A program made the translations under genes and the position numbers. From a bacterium (GTDB lineage: Bacteria > Patescibacteriota > Minisyncoccia > UBA6257 > 1-14-0-10-44-23): a DNA stretch of 6,468 bases. This document shows positions 1 through 4,678 of this stretch, piece by piece; the first letter of the stretch is position 1, and every line of letters starts with the position of its first letter. The notes under the pieces were generated by a model. It ran no database searches. It had not been told where the DNA came from and was given only the letters and a program-made list of their open reading frames with translations. The stretch lies in contig JAUYME010000049.1 in assembly GCA_030699515.1 (NCBI GenBank), forward strand, positions 1 through 6,468. Direction: 5' to 3'.

Positions 1-1
1 T

Positions 2-73
2 AACCAGTCAAATGTAAGAAAGGCGAGTTCAAGAAACAAAAGCAACAGAAAAATGCAAAAAAATTACCAATAG
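2..73 (+). CDS. Possible C-terminal tail of an upstream gene (partial)
   Basis: A reading frame is open from the left edge through 23 codons to TAG at 71-73. The peptide is strongly basic, with 7 Lys/Arg in 23 residues, and rich in Asn and Ser. Basic tails of this kind occur on RNA-binding proteins, but no family can be named. The stretch is short enough to be open by chance, and no terminator is obvious just after it. This is a weak call. Confidence 0.17.
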   Translation, partial: NQSNVRKASSRNKSNRKMQKNYQ

Positions 74-116
74 CAATACATTGTAAAAACTTTCACTCTC
101 ATTCGTCTTAGATTAT

Positions 117-229
117 ACATTCACCCCCCAGGATGAATGTAGGTGAGAAGTATTCATACGCAAGATTCGGTTCCCCGGACTCTGAATTCGGAAAACTGAG
201 CTTGGCGATGGATAAGGGTAAAACCTCAC
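117..229 (+). other. Possible structured leader or small RNA, family unknown
   Basis: This gene-free stretch is less A-rich than the 110 bases before it and has several short complementary segments. A hairpin is visible at 117-140 (ACATTCA, 10-nt loop, TGAATGT). ATGAAT at 133-138 can instead pair with ATTCAT at about 152-157, so the two pairings exclude each other. GTGAG near 144 can pair with CTCAC near 226, which would enclose the middle. CCGGA and TTCGG near 174-190 can pair with one G-U. I could not match it to tRNA, tmRNA, SRP RNA or a riboswitch class. Mutually exclusive pairing upstream of a gene would suit a regulatory leader, but pairings this short also arise by chance. Confidence 0.25.
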
Positions 230-231
230 AG

Positions 232-260
232 CCCTAGCAGCCAAAATTTGGCTGCTAGGG
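232..260. repeat. Perfect 29-bp palindrome upstream of the acidic secreted protein gene
   Basis: Two 14-bp arms (CCCTAGCAGCCAAA and its exact reverse complement) flank a single central A. As RNA it would form an 11-bp G+C-rich stem with an AAAATTT loop. No T-run follows on either strand, so it is a poor intrinsic terminator. Its right arm covers the candidate -35 hexamer at 248-253, a position that would suit an operator. It could also be the remains of a transcript-end hairpin for the leader to its left, or a dispersed palindromic repeat. The palindrome is certain; its role is not. Confidence 0.75.
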
Positions 261-276
261 GCCAAAGGGTTATAAT
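248..276 (+). promoter_or_regulatory. Candidate sigma-70-type promoter (TTGGCT, 17 nt, TATAAT)
   Basis: A perfect TATAAT lies at 271-276 with a 4/6 -35 hexamer TTGGCT at 248-253 and a 17-nt spacer. Transcription would start near 283, giving a leader of about 43 nt before the ATG at 326. The -35 sits inside the right arm of the 232-260 palindrome. A second -10-like box at 314-319 competes as the source of the mRNA. Confidence 0.4.
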
Positions 277-313
277 CCCTATAACACAAAAGTCACATTA
301 AAAATTAACAAAG

Positions 314-319
314 TATAAC
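314..319 (+). promoter_or_regulatory. Candidate -10 box for a leaderless mRNA of the 326 gene
   Basis: TATAAC (5/6 match to TATAAT) ends exactly 6 nt before the ATG at 326, so transcription starting 7 nt downstream would begin on the A of the start codon. There is no Shine-Dalgarno sequence before this ATG and no convincing -35. The spacing is identical to that found at 1798 and 4679, which is the main reason to list it. Confidence 0.38.
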
Positions 320-325
320 AAAACT

Positions 326-1159
326 ATGAAAAAATTAACCACAGCTGCTTTGCTAGCATTCTCAATGCTGATTATGCCTTTAGCATCATTTGCGCAATAT
401 CTAGACTTAGACGCAAGCGTTGACTCTAATACAGAAGCGGAAGCAGGTGATGATGCTGTTCAAGGCTCATCAAACAGCTCCGTGAGAGCAGGTGTCAATG
501 TGCGAGGTGATGACAGTAACGATGAGGATGATGGCATTGCCGATGACAGTGATAACGATTCAGATGCCGATGACTCTGACTCTGATAATGATGATTCAGA
601 CAACAGTCGTCCCGTCAGAGGAAGCGTCGAGCTGGGAATTAGCGCTGACCTTCGCGCAAGAATTCAGGCCTTCCAAGACGCACATACTCGTTTTCGAGCT
701 GAATTAGCAGAGAACCGAGAAGGTGCAGAGGAGCGCTTTGCAGAGTATCGCGCAAGGCTAAGAGCCAGACTTGCCCAGTTTCAAAATGAAAACAGGGCAG
801 AAGTTACTGCTAGAATTGCCACAAACTTCAATGAGATTAACGGCCGAGTTACCGCTAAGTGGGCAGACATCTTGGAAAATCTAAGAGACATTCTACTTAG
901 AGTTGAGGCCAAGGCCAACGATCTTGGTGAAGATATTTCAGCCGAGTTAGATGCAGCCGCAGAAGCAATTGCGGATGCAGAGGCAGCAGTAGAGGCTCAA
1001 GCAGAGCTAAGTTACGAACTGGAAATTGAAAGCGAGGAAACTGTTGGTGAAAATGTTGCAGAGCTTAGGGCAAAAATGATTGCAGATCTTCAAGCTACCA
1101 AAGCAGAAGTGATGGAGGCTAGGGCTGCAGTAGGGGGAACATTCACTCTTATTAAGTAG
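326..1159 (+). CDS. Secreted Asp/Ser-rich protein with long helical domain, function unknown
   Basis: A 277-residue protein with a clear signal peptide: a lysine pair at 2-3, a hydrophobic core at about 7-22 and a probable cut after SFA near residue 23. Residues 62-93 are almost only Asp, Ser, Asn and Glu, a flexible and strongly acidic stretch that could bind divalent cations. Residues 106-268 are rich in Ala, Glu, Arg and Leu without Pro and are predicted helical or coiled coil. There is no membrane anchor or sorting motif at the C-terminus, so it is probably released or held by interactions. The helical half resembles, from memory, secreted proteins that recur in candidate-phyla bacteria, but no function is known to me. 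The start is chosen by the signal peptide; no Shine-Dalgarno sequence precedes it. It is a single-gene unit ending in a terminator. Confidence 0.85.
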   Translation: MKKLTTAALLAFSMLIMPLASFAQYLDLDASVDSNTEAEAGDDAVQGSSNSSVRAGVNVRGDDSNDEDDGIADDSDNDSDADDSDSDNDDSDNSRPVRGSVELGISADLRARIQAFQDAHTRFRAELAENREGAEERFAEYRARLRARLAQFQNENRAEVTARIATNFNEINGRVTAKWADILENLRDILLRVEAKANDLGEDISAELDAAAEAIADAEAAVEAQAELSYELEIESEETVGENVAELRAKMIADLQATKAEVMEARAAVGGTFTLIK

Positions 1160-1183
1160 AAGAATAATATGTTCCCAACCAAG

Positions 1184-1228
1184 AAAGTCACCCAAAGCAC
1201 TAAAAGCTTAGGGTGGCTTTCCTTTATT
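1184..1228 (+). terminator. Intrinsic terminator after the acidic secreted protein gene
   Basis: A 10-bp stem (AAAGTCACCC at 1184-1193 with GGGTGGCTTT at 1211-1220, one G-U pair) can be lengthened inward by AAGC/GCTT. It is followed by the T-rich CCTTTATT. It lies 25 nt after the stop at 1157-1159. Confidence 0.72.
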
Positions 1229-1260
1229 GGCTTCTATTATTTTATTTGCTAGAGTTAAGT

Positions 1261-1297
1261 TAACTAAAAAAGCGCCTACAAAAGGTCAATAGGCGCT
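1261..1297 (-). terminator. Minus-strand intrinsic terminator with no matching gene
   Basis: Perfect 8-bp arms AGCGCCTA (1271-1278) and TAGGCGCT (1290-1297) enclose an 11-nt loop. The T-run is on the minus-strand side (complement of the A-run just before 1271); on the + strand the stem is followed by AAGATTAC, which is not T-rich. It therefore reads best as stopping transcription coming leftward. No minus-strand gene lies to its right. It could block antisense transcription or be a hairpin in the leader of the 1326 gene. Confidence 0.5.
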
Positions 1298-1325
1298 AAG
1301 ATTACAAATTAAAACAATTCATTGT

Positions 1326-1517
1326 ATGAATAAAGCAATTACAGTCCTAATCATCATCATTATCGTCTTTGGCCTATGGTGGTACTTTGCCGGGCCAAAC
1401 GCTAACCCAGCAGGCGAGGAGAGCGTAGAAGATATTGAGGCTGATTTAAGCAACGTTGATGAAGTTAACATTGAAGCTGAAATGGCGGAAATAGATGAAG
1501 ACGCGCAGCAGCTATAG
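1326..1517 (+). CDS. Small one-pass membrane protein with acidic tail, function unknown
   Basis: A 63-residue protein. MNKA is followed by a strongly hydrophobic segment at about 5-22 (run of Ile, then GLWWYFAG), which is either a membrane anchor or an uncleaved signal. Residues 29-63 are acidic with heptad-like hydrophobic spacing, ending in a pattern xIEAEMAEIDEDAQQL. With the short positive N-terminus inside, the acidic tail should face outwards. The tail has the same spacing as that of the next gene, which overlaps it by 23 nt, so the two may be diverged duplicates or partners. No Shine-Dalgarno sequence is seen; AACAAT at 1313-1318 is a weak -10-like box 7 nt before the ATG. The hydrophobic-then-acidic layout and the overlap argue for a real gene despite its size. 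Confidence 0.7.
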   Translation: MNKAITVLIIIIIVFGLWWYFAGPNANPAGEESVEDIEADLSNVDEVNIEAEMAEIDEDAQQL

Positions 1518-1746
1518 CAAGGGAATTTCCGCTCTTATAGTGATATTGCTTGTACTTGCAGTTTGGCACTTACTTGAAACAAGCCTTGCTTTTCCATCAT
1601 CAGAAGTTGCTCAAGAAGAGCCGGAAGCAGAAGAAACGCAAGAATTGATCGATGAAGCGGAAAGCAAAGATTCTGGCCTGGAAGGGCTCAACAGCCTGGA
1701 TCTGGAAACAGAACTTGAAGGTTTGAGTGAAATTGAAAGGTTCTAG
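1495..1746 (+). CDS. Small one-pass membrane protein with acidic tail, overlapping the previous gene
   Basis: An 83-residue protein whose start lies inside the preceding gene (23-nt overlap in another frame). The basic start MKTRSSYSKG is followed by a hydrophobic segment at about 11-27 (ISALIVILLVLAVWHLL), then a Glu-rich tail from about 37 to 83. The last 20 residues (LNSLDLETELEGLSEIE) share the Leu/Ile spacing of the tail of the 1326 protein. The 1495 start is preferred because it supplies the positive residues before the membrane segment; the later GTG at 1540 would fall inside that segment. A weak GGAAA precedes it, and coupling to translation of the first gene is likely. A strong terminator follows 6 nt after the stop. 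Function unknown. Confidence 0.72.
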   Translation: MKTRSSYSKGISALIVILLVLAVWHLLETSLAFPSSEVAQEEPEAEETQELIDEAESKDSGLEGLNSLDLETELEGLSEIERF

Positions 1747-1751
1747 CCGGC

Positions 1752-1789
1752 TATATCCAAAAACCCCGTTAACGGGGTTTTTGGATATA
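1752..1789. terminator. 38-bp perfect palindrome: bidirectional intrinsic terminator
   Basis: Two 19-nt arms meet without a spacer at 1770/1771. The core is AAAAACCCCGTT followed by AACGGGGTTTTT, an A-run, G+C stem and T-run on both strands, the usual form of a bidirectional terminator. It ends the 1326-1746 gene pair. The outer arm GGATATA overlaps the TATAAT box proposed for the next gene, only 8 nt before its ATG. Confidence 0.88.
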
Positions 1790-1791
1790 AT
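1786..1791 (+). promoter_or_regulatory. Candidate -10 box (TATAAT) for leaderless mRNA of the 1798 gene
   Basis: A perfect TATAAT is followed by 6 nt (GAAAGC) and the ATG at 1798, so the expected transcription start is the start codon itself. There is no usable Shine-Dalgarno sequence, and a promoter further up would have to read through the terminator. A -35 match is not visible, because the terminator stem occupies that place. Confidence 0.5.
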
Positions 1792-1797
1792 GAAAGC

Positions 1798-2895
1798 ATG
1801 AAGAAAGTTTTATTGTTTCTGATTTTCAGTCTTATTTTTTCCGGACAAGTCTTCGCCCAAAGCCAATTGGGCTTGCCCGCGCGCGTCCTGACTGTGAATG
1901 CCGCTCAGGCAGACGTGCAGGCGGGGGTTGGCTTTATTCAGGGCAATATTTGGTTTTCTAAAAGCCCGTTTTTTGCCGGAGATAATATTAGAATCTACAC
2001 TGCAATCCTCAATAGCGAAGATGAGGATGTAATCGGCACTATAGATTTTTTTGATAATGGAACAAAAATCGGCACAACAGATTTTCAGGCCGCCCAAGGA
2101 GCAAGCCTTGAGCAAGTTTGGATAGACTGGACGGCCAGCGAAGGCGAGCACAATATTTATGCCCAAATTTCTCAGCTCAAACTTTCCTTGCCTGGTGGAG
2201 AAACGAAAAGTATAGAGCCAAGCAGTACAAAAAGCGGTGAGGTTGTTATTGAAATAGACCTAGACACGGATAAAGACGGCATAGGCAACCGGGAAGATAA
2301 AGACGATGATAACGATGGCCTTTCGGATGAAGAAGAAAGGGCAATGGGCACAAATCCCTTAGAAGCAGATAGCGATGGTGACGGCTTAAGCGACAAGGAG
2401 GAGATGGAAAAATCAACGAATCCGTTGGATAAAGACAGCGACAATGATGGCATTTTAGACGGGGAAGATGAGAACCCTGCTTCCAAAAACGAGAATACGG
2501 AAGAACCGGCACAGGAAGAAGCAATCCAAGAAAAGGCAAAAGAAATTGCCAAAGACACCGCACTGGAGACCAAAAATACAATTGATAAATTTGCCACTTA
2601 TCAAAGCACTGGCCTGGCAGAAGAAAAAACAAGAACCAAGCGCAAACTGGAGTTAATTCGTGGCACGGCCAAGCCGGAAACCGAAGAAGAACAAAAATAT
2701 CTGGATGAAAATCAAAAATACAAAAACAAGGGAGTGTTTTTGCGTTCTTATCTTATTCTACTTTCCCTTTTAGAGGCACTTTTCAAATTCAAACCCGTTC
2801 TCTATGTACTGCTTTTACTTATCATCTGGAAATTGCTACATTGGCTGTTCAAATGGCTTAGACGAAATAAAGGAAGCTATGACGAAGAAGGCTAA
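1798..2895 (+). CDS. Exported membrane-anchored protein with DxDxDG (thrombospondin type 3-like) repeats
   Basis: A 365-residue protein. Residues 1-21 are a signal peptide (MKKVLLFLIFSLIFSGQVFA, cut near Q21). Residues about 45-150 look like a beta-sandwich of the CARDB/Ig type, with a GNIWFSKSPF start, DNGTKIGT and a VWIDWTASEGEHNIYAQI strand. Residues 154-226 hold Asp-rich calcium-binding-type repeats: DTDKDGIGN, DDDNDGLSDEEE, TNPLEADSDGDGLSDKEE, STNPLDKDSDNDGILDGED. Residues 228-312 are charged and helical. Hydrophobic segments lie at about 317-328 and 333-350, the latter followed by KWLRRNK, a stop-transfer signal. This predicts an outward-facing protein anchored at its C-terminus. Repeats of this kind bind calcium and stiffen surface proteins; adhesion or an envelope role is an inference. 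No terminator is evident after it. Confidence 0.88.
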   Translation: MKKVLLFLIFSLIFSGQVFAQSQLGLPARVLTVNAAQADVQAGVGFIQGNIWFSKSPFFAGDNIRIYTAILNSEDEDVIGTIDFFDNGTKIGTTDFQAAQGASLEQVWIDWTASEGEHNIYAQISQLKLSLPGGETKSIEPSSTKSGEVVIEIDLDTDKDGIGNREDKDDDNDGLSDEEERAMGTNPLEADSDGDGLSDKEEMEKSTNPLDKDSDNDGILDGEDENPASKNENTEEPAQEEAIQEKAKEIAKDTALETKNTIDKFATYQSTGLAEEKTRTKRKLELIRGTAKPETEEEQKYLDENQKYKNKGVFLRSYLILLSLLEALFKFKPVLYVLLLLIIWKLLHWLFKWLRRNKGSYDEEG

Positions 2896-2940
2896 AGTAC
2901 TTAACAAAAACTTTTCTTCCATAGAATCTCTAGCTTGTTT

Positions 2941-3020
2941 GAAATTTTGATATTGTTTGGGGTTTGGTTATTGGAAATTAGATATTGTTTAGAAATTAGT
3001 AATTAGAAATTAGAAATTGA
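2941..3020. repeat. AT-rich intergenic stretch with short direct repeats
   Basis: The spacer between two genes holds two copies of GATATTGTTT (near 2949 and 2981) and four variants of TTAGAAATTAG-type units, spaced about 8 nt in the last copies. It has no open frame of note, no hairpin with a T-run and no A/T-box order that suggests a promoter. Slippage-generated filler is the simplest reading. Confidence 0.55.
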
Positions 3021-3059
3021 GAGGCAAGCCCCTAAAATACTTCAAATAAAGTTTAGTAT

Positions 3060-4184
3060 ATGAATTTCGGATTTTGGAATAAACTCACACGTCCCATCTT
3101 TTGCCTCGCGCCTATGGCTAATGTCACCGACGCTGTTTTTCGCGCAATTATCGCAAAATATTCTTGCACGAAGTGCAATGATGAGCATGCTCAGTCCATG
3201 CACAGCCAATTTATCACTTGGACAGAATTTACTTCCGTAGAAGCGCTTTGTTCGGACGGGCGTCAATTTGCGCAAATAGACCTAACGAAGATAGACGATC
3301 ACAGCCCAACAGTGGCCCAAATTTTTGGTTCAAAACCAGAGCAATTTAAGCGCGTGGCTAAAGAAATTGCAGAGGCTAAAGTTTTTGACGGCATTGATAT
3401 TAATATGGGCTGTCCGGAAAAATCCATAGAAAAATCCGGAGCGGGGGCAGCACTTATGAAGAATCCCAAACTAGCCAAAGAAATTATTCTTGCCACAAAA
3501 AAAGGCGCAGGCCCTCTTCCTGTTTCTGTTAAAACTCGTCTTGGCTACAACAAAAACGAGCTAGAAAGCTGGACTAGCGCAATTTTAGAAGCAAAGCCGT
3601 CCGCTATCATCATGCATCTTCGCACTCGCAAAGAAATGAGCAAAGTGCCTGCAGATTGGAGCCAAATTGAAGTAATGAGAAAGCTAATTGATCAGCTCCC
3701 AGAAAGCGAGCGCCCAATTCTTATCGGCAATGGAGATGTAGAGAATGTAGAGCAGGGAAGAGCGCTTTGTAAAAAATACGGAGCAGACGGAGTCATGCTT
3801 GGACGAGCAGTTTTTGGCAACCCTTGGCTTTTCCGCAATGCGGAAAAGCCAAGCCCCGCCGAAGGCGGGGGCCATAAGTCTTATAAGTCCTATACGACTT
3901 ATACGCCAACCGTTCAAGAGCGGTTGGAGGCCCTCCTAGAACACACAAAACTTTATATAGATACCTTTGGACCGGATCGTAAAACTAGAAAAACTGAAAG
4001 CTCTGAATTAAAAGAAAGAGACTGGCTCAAGAATTTTGATTACATGAAAAAGCACTACAAAGCCTACTGCAACGGATTTACTGACGCCAAAGAACTGCGC
4101 ATTAAACTAATGGAGGCAGAAAGCTACAGTGAAATTGAAAAATCAGTAAAATCCTTTACAAAAAATAGGAAAAGTGGTATTTAA
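3060..4184 (+). CDS. dus: tRNA-dihydrouridine synthase (Dus family) with palindromic insertions
   Basis: This flavoenzyme reduces uridine to dihydrouridine in tRNA loops using FMN and NADPH. At 374 residues it is somewhat longer than the usual 320-350. Visible motifs are APMANVTD (17-24) for FMN binding, QIFGS (87-91), DINMGCP with the catalytic Cys118, SVKTRLGY (156-163, Lys158), HLRTR (186-190), GNGDV (223-227) and LGRAVFGNPWLF (247-258), ending the TIM barrel. A helical C-terminal domain follows, with NFDYMKKHYKAYCNGF typical of the tRNA-binding part. HLRTR replaces the common HGRTR or HARTR. Two blocks do not fit the family: about 36-50 (CxxC then two His) and about 261-284, the barrel-to-helical-domain linker. 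Both are built of DNA palindromes. There is no Shine-Dalgarno sequence; the start is supported by the family N-terminus. Which Dus subtype it is cannot be told. Confidence 0.95.
   Translation: MNFGFWNKLTRPIFCLAPMANVTDAVFRAIIAKYSCTKCNDEHAQSMHSQFITWTEFTSVEALCSDGRQFAQIDLTKIDDHSPTVAQIFGSKPEQFKRVAKEIAEAKVFDGIDINMGCPEKSIEKSGAGAALMKNPKLAKEIILATKKGAGPLPVSVKTRLGYNKNELESWTSAILEAKPSAIIMHLRTRKEMSKVPADWSQIEVMRKLIDQLPESERPILIGNGDVENVEQGRALCKKYGADGVMLGRAVFGNPWLFRNAEKPSPAEGGGHKSYKSYTTYTPTVQERLEALLEHTKLYIDTFGPDRKTRKTESSELKERDWLKNFDYMKKHYKAYCNGFTDAKELRIKLMEAESYSEIEKSVKSFTKNRKSGI
3164..3193. repeat. Palindromic block inside the dus gene, N-terminal
   Basis: TTGCAC-GAA-GTGCAA (3164-3178) is a perfect 6-bp hairpin, closely followed by the perfect 12-bp palindrome TGAGCATGCTCA (3182-3193). 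Together they encode about residues 36-46, where Dus proteins normally pass straight from the first helix to the WTEF strand. The palindromes are seen; that they mark an insertion is inferred from the family pattern. Confidence 0.5.
3823..3927. repeat. Compound palindromic insertion inside the dus gene (four inverted repeats in tandem)
   Basis: Four inverted repeats follow one another within 105 nt, all in frame. (1) 3823-3853: perfect 15-bp arms around one base, left arm CTTGGCTTTTCCGCA. (2) 3854-3870: CCCCGCC-GAA-GGCGGGG. (3) 3882-3903: TATAAGTC, 6-nt loop, GACTTATA, lying in four 9-bp tandem units that encode HKS-YKS-YTT-YTP. (4) 3906-3927: CCAACCG, 8-nt loop, CGGTTGG. The left arm of (1) encodes the conserved Dus end-of-barrel sequence WLFR; its right arm is the exact reverse complement. 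The block falls in a linker, where added residues should be tolerated. Confidence 0.8.
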
Positions 4185-4237
4185 AGACTACGGAGCAGGG
4201 CTCCAAAACCACAACCAGCCCTTAGGGGCGCAGAAAG

Positions 4238-4243
4238 AAGGGA
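4238..4243 (+). promoter_or_regulatory. Ribosome binding site of the lipoprotein gene
   Basis: AAGGGA, in a purine run at 4232-4245, stands about 7 nt before the ATG at 4250. It is the only clear Shine-Dalgarno-like sequence before a gene in the window, and it decides the start of this gene. Confidence 0.55.
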
Positions 4244-4249
4244 AGTACG

Positions 4250-4576
4250 ATGACTCGTATTTTCAACATCATCTGCCTGGCGCTCCTGCTGGGCATCTCC
4301 GCCGCCTGTGGCGGTGGCAGTGGCGGTCCCGGAAGGGACATCTGCGAATGGGGGTACTACTGGGATCCCTATGAGCAGATGTACGTCGAGTACTTGGACT
4401 GCTACGACGACCCCTACTACAAGACCTCGCTGGAACTCGTAACGTTCCCGATCCAATTCCAGAACAGCGAGGGTGTCGTCATGTTCTGGAGTCCGGACCA
4501 TGAAGGGCGCGACATCGGCCTTCTGGAGTTCCAGGACGACATGATGGAACAGGGTTGCCGCCCGCTCGCGCCCTGA
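4250..4576 (+). CDS. Small Tyr-rich putative lipoprotein, function unknown
   Basis: A 108-residue protein. Residues 1-19 form a signal peptide (one Arg, then IFNIICLALLLGISAA) followed by Cys20 and a glycine linker GGGSGGPG, the usual look of a lipoprotein. The lipobox SAAC is imperfect, with Ser instead of Leu at -3. Residues 34-57 hold eight tyrosines with acidic residues (WGYYWDPYEQMYVEY and so on). Cys32, Cys51 and Cys103 could form disulphides outside the cell. The rest contains a plausible beta-rich part (ELVTFPIQFQ, GVVMFWSPD). No family is recognised. Its G+C, its codon choice (GCC, CTG, GAC, TAC) and its Shine-Dalgarno start set it apart from its neighbours, so transfer from a higher-G+C bacterium is likely. 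It has its own terminator and no evident link to the flanking enzymes. Confidence 0.72.
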   Translation: MTRIFNIICLALLLGISAACGGGSGGPGRDICEWGYYWDPYEQMYVEYLDCYDDPYYKTSLELVTFPIQFQNSEGVVMFWSPDHEGRDIGLLEFQDDMMEQGCRPLAP

Positions 4577-4604
4577 TCACCCTCACCTTACACAACCCGC
4601 GAAG

Positions 4605-4640
4605 GCGCGACCTCCAAGAGGGGTCGCGCTTTTCCGTTTT
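4605..4640 (+). terminator. Intrinsic terminator after the lipoprotein gene
   Basis: A 10-bp stem, GCGCGACCTC (4605-4614) with GGGGTCGCGC (4620-4629) and one G-U pair, closes a CAAGA loop. It is followed by TTTTCCGTTTT. It begins 28 nt after the TGA stop and marks the right edge of the G+C-rich block. Confidence 0.88.
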
Positions 4641-4666
4641 AAATAGCGCAAATTGGCAGATATCGC

Positions 4667-4672
4667 TACAAT
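4667..4672 (+). promoter_or_regulatory. Candidate -10 box (TACAAT) for leaderless mRNA of the helicase gene
   Basis: TACAAT (5/6 match) ends 6 nt before the ATG at 4679, the same spacing as before 326 and 1798. It lies in a small palindrome GCTAC-AAT-GTAGC (4665-4677). The terminator at 4605-4640 means the helicase needs its own promoter, which supports this call. No Shine-Dalgarno sequence and no -35 at 17 nt are seen. Confidence 0.5.
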
Positions 4673-4678
4673 GTAGCC

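Larger units (their letters stand above)
4186..4640 (+). other. G+C-rich block, possible horizontally acquired single-gene cassette
   Basis: Immediately after the dus stop the composition changes: 4261-4560 is about 59% G+C by hand count, against roughly 23-42% in sampled lines of the helicase. The block contains small hairpins at 4192-4204 (GGAGC-AGG-GCTCC) and 4218-4229, a Shine-Dalgarno sequence, one short gene and a G+C-rich terminator. After 4640 the composition drops again. No transposase, integrase, direct target repeat or integron attC-like site is visible at the ends. A chimeric assembly join is less likely because both edges fall neatly between genes, but it cannot be excluded. Confidence 0.5.

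Noticed and set aside
117..229. Cyclic-di-GMP-I or fluoride riboswitch
   Set aside because: Short resemblances (ACGCAA; GGCGATGG) are present, but the conserved cores of either class could not be found in the right order.
492..707. Met/Thr-rich open frame inside the acidic secreted protein gene
   Set aside because: It is a frame-shifted reading of the GAT/GAC/AGT low-complexity DNA, without independent start signals.
1810..2632. Long minus-strand open frames opposite the 1798 gene
   Set aside because: They mirror the Asp/Glu-rich codons of the + strand gene, giving Ser/Leu/Pro-rich peptides with no domain, while the + strand product has a signal peptide, repeats and an anchor.
2941..3020. 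CRISPR array
   Set aside because: The repeats are about 8-10 nt, A+T-rich and partly contiguous, with no spacers of even length and no cas genes.
4181..4501. Minus-strand open frame opposite the lipoprotein gene
   Set aside because: G+C-rich DNA has few stops by chance; the + strand frame has a Shine-Dalgarno sequence, a signal peptide and a terminator at its end.
326..4576. TGA recoded as an amino acid, as in some candidate phyla
   Set aside because: The 4250 gene ends at TGA just before a terminator, and the other genes have no in-frame TGA, so the standard code suffices.
4560..4640. Integron attC site behind the G+C-rich gene
   Set aside because: The R-box core sequences were not found, and the hairpin is fully explained as an intrinsic terminator with a T-run.
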